The notes under the pieces: model-generated
Told to the model about the DNA's origin: nothing
Databases searched by the model: none
Seen by the model: the letters and a program-made list of their open reading frames with translations, nothing else
Source of the DNA: an uncultured Bacteroidaceae bacterium
Lineage (GTDB): Bacteria > Bacteroidota > Bacteroidia > Bacteroidales > Bacteroidaceae
Length of the DNA: 7,201 nt
Reading direction: 5' to 3'
Assembly (NCBI GenBank): GCA_934364765.1
Contig: CAKRMO010000055.1
Coordinates: forward strand, 1-7,201
Position numbers and translations under genes: made by a program
Shown here: piece by piece, positions 1 through 7,201 of the stretch
Layout of the letters: each line of letters begins with the position of its first letter
How positions within the stretch are numbered: position 1 is the stretch's first letter

Positions 1-1
1 C

Positions 2-406
2 CCCTACACGCGCCGTTTCTACGAGTTCGGCGATGCTGTGGCAGAGAATTTCGCCGGCATAATCAGGGCTTTCACAAGGCGCACGGCGAAGTTTCACGAG
101 GCGGGGATGCTCCACCGCGACTTCTCGCCGGGAAACATATTGTTCGACAGTGTGGACGGTGAGTGGAAATTCGCCATTGTTGACATAAACCGCATGAGCT
201 TCTCGCCTGTAAGCGTTGAAAGGGGATGCCGCAACTTCGCCCGCCTGTGGGGGCAGTTGGGCTTCTTCCGCATTGTGGCGGATGAGTACGCCAAGTCGCG
301 CAACGCCGATGCCGAAGAGTGTTTCCGCATAATCCGTGAGGCGCGGCGCAAGTTTTGGACGCGCTTCGCCAAAAGGCACAAGGTGAAATACCGATTGGAG
401 TTATAG
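2..406 (+). CDS. Kdo/InaA-like lipopolysaccharide kinase family protein, 3' part
   Basis: This is the C-terminal part of a protein kinase-like sugar kinase of the Kdo/WaaP/InaA group; the frame is open to the left edge, so the true start lies outside the window. The GTG at 38 is internal. Visible landmarks are a catalytic loop HRDFSPGN (from 113), matching the HxDxxxxN pattern of these kinases, and VDINRM (from 179), where DIN takes the place of the DFG metal-binding motif. A basic tail (RRKFWTRFAKRHKVKYRLEL) ends the protein, as expected for a membrane-associated enzyme. Family members phosphorylate sugars of the lipopolysaccharide inner core in the cytoplasm; the exact substrate here cannot be read from the sequence. 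It is convergent with the propeller gene. The fold assignment is firm, the substrate is inference. Confidence 0.8.
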   Translation, partial: PYTRRFYEFGDAVAENFAGIIRAFTRRTAKFHEAGMLHRDFSPGNILFDSVDGEWKFAIVDINRMSFSPVSVERGCRNFARLWGQLGFFRIVADEYAKSRNADAEECFRIIREARRKFWTRFAKRHKVKYRLEL

Positions 407-434
407 GCGAATGAACGTGCAAATAATCAATAAT

Positions 435-684
435 TTGCGCCTTTGTAGAGGCGTATGGCATACGCCCGGATTGCGCGGGTTTTGCAATGCTTGGCGGTGG
501 TTTGCGATACGTTTCAAGCGACAGCATACAGGGCGTATGCCATACGCCCTTACAAATGGCGCAAAACCATAATCGCACACCCTTTCCCAAACACCCCGAA
601 AACTACATGGGACATAGGAAAAACTACGTCCGATGCAGGAAAAATTATGTCTGACGTAGAAAATCCTACATCAGACATAATTTT
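435..684 (+). repeat. Dispersed intergenic palindromic repeat, copy 1
   Basis: This repeat fills most of the gene-free spacer 407-780. It has three parts. Part A is a large inverted repeat: 435-467 and 531-564 are complementary apart from a two-base swap and one gap, and each arm contains the smaller palindrome GGCGTATG/CATACGCC. Part B is a linker of about 34 nt. Part C is four degenerate units of 20-21 nt (599-618, 619-639, 640-660, 661-680), each starting with an A run and then an imperfect palindrome of the type CTACGTC...GATGCAGG. The right half (531-684) aligns well with 6631-6786 in the same orientation, including the shared CGCAAAACC and CGAAAACTACAT blocks. No credible protein is encoded; the open frame across it reads low-complexity repeat translation. 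Confidence 0.8.
641..684. terminator. Putative bidirectional terminator hairpin between convergent genes
   Basis: The segment 641-654 pairs perfectly with 671-684 (14 bp), then after one mismatch (655/670) 656-659 pairs with 666-669, leaving a loop of about six bases. One arm begins with AAAA and the other ends with TTTT, so either strand gives a stem running into a U-rich end. It lies between the + strand kinase gene ending at 406 and the minus strand propeller gene ending at 781, where a terminator usable from both sides would be expected. It is also the last two units of the repeat array. Termination is inferred from structure and position only. Confidence 0.55.
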
Positions 685-780
685 CAGTATAAGCAACCTG
701 CTGTTAAACAGTTACTTGCAGATAATTTTCAAAACAGCGGCAATCGCCTGTCTATCAATTGCTTGCGGAAAAACCGGCTT

Positions 781-2392
781 TTACTGCCTCTTTGTAATCT
801 TTTTGCCGTTTTGGATGTAAACCTCTCCCTTTTTAGGTTGGGTTATCTTTATTCCCGACAGGTCGTACATCGCGCCGTTGTCCCTGCGGGTTTCTGCGCT
901 GCTTATTCCTGTGGTTCCGCCGCCTATCTGTGCCACAGAAATGCCCCTTGAACGCAATCCGTTGAGCCAAATGGTGTTTTTGTATCGGTCTATGGAAATT
1001 TTGGCGATGTCATTGTCGGCTATGCCCGAGTTGTCTGTGTTGTAGATTTCCCATTTGTCGTTTCCGTCAAACATGGTTACGCCCACATCGCCGTATGTCC
1101 CCAGCCACAGGTTGCCGCTGGCGTCAACGGCTATGCTTGTGATTGTGTTGCTCGGCAGCCCGGAGTTGCTTCTGTTGTAGGTCTTCCATGTGCGGCCGTC
1201 AAAGCGGGTAAGCCCTCCGCCGAACTCCGGCCCCATGTTGCTTTCGCCCGATGCAATCCAAACGTTGTCCTTCTGGTCAACCGCTATCGAGCGTATCATG
1301 TTCATGGGCAGCGGGCTGTTGTCCTTGTTGTATTCCGCCCATTCCCCGCCGTTGAACATACACAGCCCTTTGCCGTAAACGCTGCACCAAAGGTTGTTTT
1401 TCGAATCGGTGGCGATGTTTGTTATGCGGGCGTTGTTCACCGGCGTTTCGGGGGTGTTGAAGTTCGTCCATCTGCTGCCGTCGAAATTGTAGAGGCCCTT
1501 TTCCGTCCCCACCCACAGCAGGTTTTCGCCATCGGAGGTTATGTTGGTTACGGAGTTCCTTTCGATTGGGCAGTTGCGGGTTGTGAACGCCACGGTGTCG
1601 CTGCCGCTTATTTTCAGCAGGCACGTGTCGGTGAAATGCAGCGCAATCCACACGTTTTTGTCCCTGTCAATGTGAATGTTCTTCACTTTGTTCACCGTGT
1701 CGTTGCTTTCCATCAGAACTGTGCGGTTGTCGTCTTTGTCAATGTGTATTATCCCCCCGCTTGTGCCTATCCATATTTCGCCGTTGTCGGTTGCGGTGGC
1801 GGTGGTGTCCATCCTTTCTGCCGGTATAAGGCTCTCGTATGTGTCAACGTGCTGCAACTCTCCGTTTTCAAACTTGTAGAGTCCGCTGCGCGTTGAGTCT
1901 ACCCAGAAGTTTGTCCCGTCGATGAGCAGCGACGCCACTTCGTCGTGCTTTTTGGTGGACGGCAGACTGTATTTCGTGAACTCCCCACCGTTGTATTTCA
2001 CGAGGAAATTGGCTGAGCCGAACCATACGTTGCCGTTGTTGTCGGTTGTTATGGCGTGCGTCCTGTCTGAAGGGATTGCGGAATTGGCGGCGGTGAATTT
2101 TATGAAGTCCTGCCCGTCATATTTCACAACGCCCTCTTCGGTTGTGGAAATCCATTTGTTGTTGCGCTGGTCGATGGCAATTCCCGAAACGCTGTTTATT
2201 CCCGGAATCCTCACGATGCCGGTGCTTTCGCTGTAGTAGCCGAACAGTCCGTCTTATGCAGTCGGTGGAGGTGTAGTTCTTCCAGTCCGAAAGCTTGTTT
2301 GTTCTGAAATACTGTGTTTCCACAATTTTTTGTGAAAACGCGGAAATACTGAAAAATGCAATGGCCGCAAAAAACAAGGCTTTCTTTTTCAT
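781..2392 (-). pseudogene. Secreted beta-propeller (Reg_prop-type) protein, frameshifted near its start
   Basis: An ATG at 2392-2390 opens a clear signal peptide (MKKKALFFAAIAFFSISAFS, cleaved before QK), followed by about 25 residues ending NYTSTDC. The propeller continues in another frame as GLFGYYSESTGIVRIPG. The frames meet at about 2254-2256, where the propeller frame carries a TAA, so one extra A (or two missing bases) separates them. The rest has about ten repeats of 40-50 residues with the pattern SIAVDxxGNxWxGTxxGLxxFDGxxW, as in two-component-regulator propeller (Reg_prop) repeats. A tail of about 35 residues (YDLSGIKITQP, then VYIQNGKK) resembles C-terminal tails of exported Bacteroidetes proteins. 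Restored length is about 536 residues. No histidine kinase or response-regulator domain is present, so it is probably a free-standing exported propeller that binds an unknown ligand. The frameshift may be real decay or a sequence error; 477 codons of intact downstream frame argue it is recent or artefactual. Confidence 0.8.
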
Positions 2393-2418
2393 GCTGAAAG
2401 ATTTATTAATGTGCGCTT

Positions 2419-2449
2419 CAAAGATAGGGGTTTATCTAATACAGACAAA
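2419..2449 (-). promoter_or_regulatory. Promoter of the propeller gene (Bacteroidetes type)
   Basis: On the minus strand TTTG (2449-2446) is followed after exactly 19 nt by TATCTTTG (2426-2419), matching the Bacteroidetes primary sigma consensus TTTG-N19-21-TAnnTTTG at every defined base. Transcription would start near 2412-2415, giving a leader of about 20 nt before the ATG at 2392. This also supports that ATG as the start of the gene. Confidence 0.75.
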
Positions 2450-2478
2450 ATAAAAACGGATAAAAATAAAAGAAAAAC

Positions 2479-2499
2479 ATTGTTGCATTGTGCAACAAT
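2479..2499. promoter_or_regulatory. Perfect 9+9 bp dyad upstream of the propeller promoter
   Basis: ATTGTTGCA at 2479-2487 is the exact reverse complement of TGCAACAAT at 2491-2499, with three bases between. The dyad lies about 30 bp upstream of the -33 element of the minus strand propeller promoter, a position suited to an activator dimer. It could also fold as a short RNA hairpin, but no T tract follows on either strand. The binding protein is unknown and the role is inference. Confidence 0.4.
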
Positions 2500-2650
2500 A
2501 TTCGTGGGAATCCTTGTGTTTACAGGGCTTCCGGCAATATTTTTAACACATGAAATTTTTGTGTTTTGGCGGAAATTTTTACGGACACGTTTTTGAATTG
2601 TAAAGGAAAGGACAGATGTTTTTCCGGCATATATTTTAAGTTGTCTTACT

Positions 2651-2702
2651 ACGTTCGATGCACACATTTACTTCGACCGAAGTAAATGTGTGCATCGAAC
2701 GT
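2651..2702. repeat. Perfect inverted repeat, 25 bp arms with a 2-base centre
   Basis: Bases 2651-2675 are the exact reverse complement of 2678-2702, with only AC in the centre. It lies in the spacer between the divergent propeller and ligA genes. No run of T follows on either strand, so it is not a standard intrinsic terminator. The central motif CGACCGAAGTAA (2674-2685) recurs at 2718-2729, and the outer TCTTACT (2644-2650) is complementary to AGTAAGA (2725-2731), so the palindrome is embedded in a wider symmetric region. The two-base centre suits a DNA cruciform, a recombination relic or a small palindromic repeat better than an ordinary RNA hairpin. Confidence 0.85.
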
Positions 2703-2729
2703 TATATATTCTTATTACGACCGAAGTAA

Positions 2730-4907
<2,178 letters not shown>

Positions 4908-4926
4908 TGCGCACGGCGGTTGCGCA
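4908..4926 (+). other. Small stem-loop directly after the ligA stop
   Basis: TGCGCA at 4908-4913 and again at 4921-4926 form a 6 bp stem with a 7-base loop, starting at the first base after the ligA TGA. No T tract follows, so it is not a convincing intrinsic terminator; it might protect the 3' end of the message. A stem this short can arise by chance. Confidence 0.25.
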
Positions 4927-4976
4927 AGCCCAATTGCCTAAAAATGCCGTTCGTGTCAATTTTCGGGAATGTGTGG

Positions 4977-5007
4977 TTGGGGAAATGAGGGGCAATCAGT
5001 AACTTTG
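4977..5007 (+). promoter_or_regulatory. Promoter of the pabB-pabC operon
   Basis: TTG at 4977-4979 is followed after 20 nt by TAACTTTG at 5000-5007, a good match to the Bacteroidetes -33/-7 pair. Transcription should begin near 5012-5014. That leaves a leader of only some 6-14 nt and excludes starts upstream of the ATG at 5020. Confidence 0.7.
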
Positions 5008-5019
5008 CACCTGCTTGCA

Positions 5020-6030
5020 ATGGTTATGGAAAGGGGTGATTTCGCTAATTTCATCAGCGGTGCAGAGGCGCGGGACAGGATGAACCGCCTTGCCGCGCAG
5101 GGGACGGATTTCGTTTTCGTCATAGACTATCCGCGCGAAAACTGCATTGTCCTGCCTTTGGGCGAGGTTGACGTTTCACAACTGCGCTTCGACTTCCCCA
5201 ACGCCGGGAGGGGCGCGGGCTGCGGCGTTCATGATGTGGGCGGTGTGGTATGGCGGCCCGCGTTTCCGCCTTACGGGGAATACGAGCGTGCGTTCAGATG
5301 TGTGAAGGACAACATCCAGCGCGGCAACAGCTACTTGGTGAACCTCACGGCCAAGGTGGGGATTGAAACAAACCTTTCACTAAGCGAAATTTTCCGCCGT
5401 TCGGTTGCGCCCTACCGCCTTTGGCTCAAAAACCGCTTTGTGTGCTTTTCCCCCGAAACATTTGTGCGCATCAGCAACGCTGGTGTCATAAGTTCGTTCC
5501 CGATGAAGGGCACAATCGACGCTTCCGTGCCGAATGCCGCCGCCGTGCTTGAGAACGACGAGAAGGAGGCTGCCGAGCACGCCACGATAGTTGACCTGAT
5601 ACGCAACGACCTCAGCATTGTGGCGGAGGGGGTGCACGTGAAACGCTACCGCTATGTTGAAGCCATCGAAACAAACCGTGGGCGCATTCTCCAGACGAGT
5701 TCCGAGATTGTGGGGCGGCTTCCCGGCGGCTGGCAGGGGCGTGTGGGCGACATTGTATTCTCGCAACTTCCCGCAGGGTCAATCACCGGTGCGCCAAAGC
5801 CCGAGACGGTGCGGATTATTGCCGATGCCGAAAACTATGAACGCGGGTTCTACACAGGCGTAATGGGGAGCTTTGCGGGCGGTGCGCTCGACAGTGCGGT
5901 TATGATAAGGTTTGTTGAGAACTGCGGCGGAAAACTGTTTTTCAAGGCGGGCGGCGGCATAACCTCAAAGAGCGAATGCGAAAAGGAATACAACGAGATA
6001 AAGCAGAAAGTCTATGTGCCGTTTTGTTGA
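5020..6030 (+). CDS. pabB: Aminodeoxychorismate synthase component I (PabB)
   Basis: PabB converts chorismate and ammonia (from the glutamine amidotransferase partner PabA, not in this window) to 4-amino-4-deoxychorismate, the first step from chorismate to 4-aminobenzoate and folate. The 336 residues form a chorismate-binding enzyme domain with a short N-terminal part, shorter than E. coli PabB (453). Diagnostic motifs are GNSYLVNLT, PMKGT with Lys163, DLIRNDLS, the PAGSITGAPK loop and the C-terminal KAGGGITSKSECEKEYNEI. The lysine in PMKGT is the residue that separates PabB from anthranilate synthase TrpE, which has alanine there. Two in-frame ATGs (5020 and 5026) fit the promoter; the second leaves a slightly more normal leader and a start MERGDFANF. 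The 3' end overlaps pabC by 17 bp, suggesting coupled translation. Confidence 0.92.
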   Translation: MVMERGDFANFISGAEARDRMNRLAAQGTDFVFVIDYPRENCIVLPLGEVDVSQLRFDFPNAGRGAGCGVHDVGGVVWRPAFPPYGEYERAFRCVKDNIQRGNSYLVNLTAKVGIETNLSLSEIFRRSVAPYRLWLKNRFVCFSPETFVRISNAGVISSFPMKGTIDASVPNAAAVLENDEKEAAEHATIVDLIRNDLSIVAEGVHVKRYRYVEAIETNRGRILQTSSEIVGRLPGGWQGRVGDIVFSQLPAGSITGAPKPETVRIIADAENYERGFYTGVMGSFAGGALDSAVMIRFVENCGGKLFFKAGGGITSKSECEKEYNEIKQKVYVPFC

Positions 6031-6613
6031 GACCATAAGGTTGCAGGACCATAAGGTGATGAATATCGCCCGCCACCAAATGCGCTACGGGCGCACGGCG
6101 CGGCATTTTTTCGGCAGCGGCTATAATGTTGAAGACCTTGGAAAAATTGCCGCCGGCTTTGCGGCAAATGAGGGCGTGAACAAGGTGCGCATTGTCTATG
6201 ACGGTTCGGGGGTTGTTTCGGCTGCTTGCGCCCCATACCAAATGCGGAACATAAGAAGCCTGCGCCTTGTGGAATGCGACGGCATTGACTATACATATAA
6301 ATATGCCGACCGCACCGCGCTCGACAATGCAATGAAATTGCGCGGGGGCTGCGACAATGTGGTGATAGTCAGGGATGGGCTGCTCACCGACACCTCTTAC
6401 ACAAACATAGCCCTTTATGACGGCTGCCGCTGGCTTACGCCCGCCCGCCCGCTGCTGCAGGGCACAGCCCTTATGCGCCTGTTTGACGAGGGGAGGCTTG
6501 AAGCCCGCGACATAAGGGCAGGGGAGATTTGGGATTACTCGCATATCGCCCTGTTCAATTCCATGATAGATTTCGGCAAACTGGTTTTGCCAACGGCTTG
6601 CGTGCTGGGATGA
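6014..6613 (+). CDS. pabC: Aminodeoxychorismate lyase-like class IV aminotransferase (PabC)
   Basis: A PLP enzyme of fold type IV, expected to split 4-amino-4-deoxychorismate into 4-aminobenzoate and pyruvate. The start MCRFVETIRLQDHKV matches the conserved N-terminal strand (ETIR.xDG) of the family, which fixes the start inside the end of pabB. Lys96 in DYTYKYADR is the probable PLP-binding lysine; LLTDTSYTNIALYDG corresponds to the usual DGxxTExSxSNIF cofactor-binding segment, and TPARPLLQGTALMRL to the TPxxxxxLxGxxR stretch. At 199 residues it is much shorter than E. coli PabC (269), with a reduced N-terminal domain. By sequence alone, class IV enzymes include branched-chain and D-amino acid aminotransferases; the overlap with pabB makes the lyase role the best reading. 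Confidence 0.85.
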   Translation: MCRFVETIRLQDHKVMNIARHQMRYGRTARHFFGSGYNVEDLGKIAAGFAANEGVNKVRIVYDGSGVVSAACAPYQMRNIRSLRLVECDGIDYTYKYADRTALDNAMKLRGGCDNVVIVRDGLLTDTSYTNIALYDGCRWLTPARPLLQGTALMRLFDEGRLEARDIRAGEIWDYSHIALFNSMIDFGKLVLPTACVLG

Positions 6614-6614
6614 T

Positions 6615-6786
6615 TTGCGGCATGGCGTATATGGCGTATGCCATGCGCCCCTGCAATTTCCGCAAAACCTATATTGGCAACTATTTTTCAAAACACCACG
6701 AAAACTACATCAAATGCAGAAAAAACTACGTCCTATGTAGGAAAAATTATGTCTGATATAATTTAAACTACATCGGACCTTTTTTT
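6615..6786 (+). repeat. Dispersed intergenic palindromic repeat, copy 2
   Basis: It begins one base after the pabC stop. It has the same order as copy 1, but the large inverted repeat is collapsed: TTGCGG (6615-6620) pairs with CCGCAA (6660-6665), and GCATGGC (6620-6626) pairs with GCCATGC (6640-6646), with almost nothing between. The stretch GGCGTATGCCATGCGCCC corresponds to the right arm in copy 1. A linker with CGCAAAACC and AACACCACGAAAACTACAT follows, then A-rich units at about 6701-6719, 6720-6741, 6742-6764 and 6765-6779. The sequence diverges from copy 1 by scattered substitutions while the palindromic pairing is largely kept. Confidence 0.8.
6730..6786 (+). terminator. Putative intrinsic terminator of the pabB-pabC operon
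   Basis: Bases 6730-6740 pair with 6768-6778 (ten pairs, one mismatch at 6734/6774), and inside this AAATTAT (6744-6750) pairs with ATAATTT (6758-6764). A run of seven T (6780-6786) follows almost at once. This is the classic arrangement of an intrinsic terminator for the + strand, about 115 nt after pabC. It is built from the last three units of repeat copy 2. Confidence 0.65.
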
Positions 6787-7090
6787 GACGTTTGCAAACG
6801 TTTGAAAAACAGAAACTTATACCATGTGGATAGATTGAGGACAAATAATTGTGTAACAGAATGTTAGCTCTCCGGCGGCAAATTCCGGCAAACGCGTGTG
6901 CGGTTGCCGTTTCCATAATGGCATTGGGGCGGGTTTGCAAACACGGGCGGCGGAATTTATGCGTGAACCATTATTCCGCACGCCACAGTGCTGCCCCCGG
7001 CTTTAAGAGTTTTTCGCGGCATCGTGCCGTTTATTTCCGTTGCGAGCCCTTATTTTTGCAACAGCATGGCAAGAAAACGCACTTTTTCAC
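6787..7090. other. Gene-free spacer with several small palindromes
   Basis: I find no supportable protein here; open frames in both directions lack start signals and family features. Structures seen are: ACGTTTGCAAACGT (6788-6801), whose core GTTTGCAAAC recurs at 6933-6942; a GC-rich stem-loop 6946-6956/6973-6984 (eleven pairs, one bulged A, 16-base loop); and a small stem CGGCA/TGCCG (7017-7021/7025-7029) followed by TTTATTT, which could be a weak terminator. The stretch 6850-7045 is more GC-rich than the AT-rich repeat before it. A small RNA, a long leader or a decayed gene are all possible; none is established. Confidence 0.4.
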
Positions 7091-7107
7091 TATATTTGCA
7101 CAAATAT
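7091..7107 (+). promoter_or_regulatory. -7 element overlapped by a dyad, upstream of the exported-protein gene
   Basis: TATATTTG at 7091-7098 matches TAnnTTTG and would give a leader of about 25 nt to the ATG at 7130. No good TTTG lies at the -33 distance. The same bases form one arm of a perfect dyad, ATATTTG (7092-7098) and CAAATAT (7101-7107), spaced by two bases, so a dimeric regulator bound here would cover the -7 box and the start of transcription. The promoter call is moderate; the operator is speculative. Confidence 0.45.
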
Positions 7108-7129
7108 CATGGAATTAAACTAAGCATCA

Positions 7130-7201
7130 ATGAATAACTTTTTCAAAACCCTTTGTCTGGCATCGGCGGCACTGCTCGCAATGCCTGCCGCAGCCCAAAA
7201 C
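7130..7201 (+). CDS. Exported protein, 5' part only (signal peptide)
   Basis: The ATG at 7130 opens 24 codons that run off the window: MNNFFKTLCLASAALLAMPA then AAQN. This is a standard Sec signal peptide: a short polar start with one Lys, a hydrophobic core (LCLASAALLAM) and a probable signal peptidase I site after AAA, before QN. No lipobox cysteine is placed for lipoprotein processing. The mature protein lies outside the window, so its function cannot be stated. The start is supported by the position of the TAnnTTTG box about 30 nt upstream. Confidence 0.75.
   Translation, partial: MNNFFKTLCLASAALLAMPAAAQN

Noticed and set aside
599..680. Short regular repeats that might be a CRISPR array
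   Set aside because: The units are 20-21 nt, degenerate and directly abutting, with no spacers between them and no cas genes nearby.
455..820. 121-codon + strand open frame in the kinase-propeller spacer
   Set aside because: It is the translation of repeat copy 1 and its palindromic units, then runs antisense into the end of the propeller gene.
2389..2667. 92-codon minus strand open frame upstream of the propeller
   Set aside because: It covers the propeller promoter and the dyad, starts in one arm of the long palindrome, and shows no recognisable domain.
2651..2702. Long palindrome as an intrinsic terminator
   Set aside because: No T run follows on either strand, and it lies between divergent genes where no transcript end is expected.
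5020..6030. Anthranilate synthase component I (TrpE) instead of PabB
   Set aside because: The PMKGT motif has lysine at residue 163, where TrpE has alanine, and the gene overlaps a pabC-like gene rather than trp genes.
6849..7118. 89-codon + strand open frame before the last gene
   Set aside because: It starts with TTG, covers stem-loops and the -7 box at 7091, and has no recognisable motif or signal.

Overview
The window looks like a chromosomal stretch from a member of the Bacteroidota, most likely the order Bacteroidales. Three things point there. First, TAnnTTTG-type -7 elements sit just upstream of four of the five genes, and two of them have a TTTG/TTG element 19-20 nt further upstream, which is the promoter form used by the Bacteroidetes primary sigma factor. 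Second, there is a secreted two-component-regulator-type propeller protein with a C-terminal tail (YDLSG...VYIQNGKK) of the kind common in Prevotella/Bacteroides relatives. Third, the gene starts lack obvious Shine-Dalgarno sequences. I cannot name the genus.

Layout from left to right: (1) 2-406, the 3' end of a Kdo/InaA-like sugar kinase gene on the + strand, cut by the window edge. (2) 407-780, a gene-free convergent spacer holding copy 1 of a dispersed palindrome-rich repeat, ending in a strong hairpin that probably terminates transcription from both sides. (3) 781-2392, minus strand, a secreted ten-repeat beta-propeller protein. Its signal peptide and its propeller lie in different frames, so it is frameshifted as given. 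(4) 2393-2903, a divergent spacer with the propeller promoter, a 9+9 bp dyad upstream of it, a perfect 25-bp-stem hairpin and a -7 element for ligA. (5) 2904-4907, ligA, NAD-dependent DNA ligase, complete with all domains. (6) 5020-6613, a pabB-pabC operon with a 17 bp overlap and its own promoter, making 4-aminobenzoate for folate. (7) 6614-7129, a gene-free spacer with copy 2 of the repeat, which ends in a nested hairpin plus T7 tract, followed by several small palindromes. (8) 7130-7201, the first 24 codons of an exported protein gene that runs off the window.

The protein-coding content is ordinary: housekeeping DNA joining, folate precursor synthesis and an envelope kinase. The two pab genes act in sequence: PabB makes 4-amino-4-deoxychorismate (the amidotransferase PabA is not in this window) and PabC splits it to 4-aminobenzoate and pyruvate. 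The material worth a second look is intergenic. The same modular repeat, in the same orientation, lies just behind two unrelated + strand genes, and a near-perfect palindrome lies in the divergent ligA spacer. I did not find evidence for a new multi-gene system.
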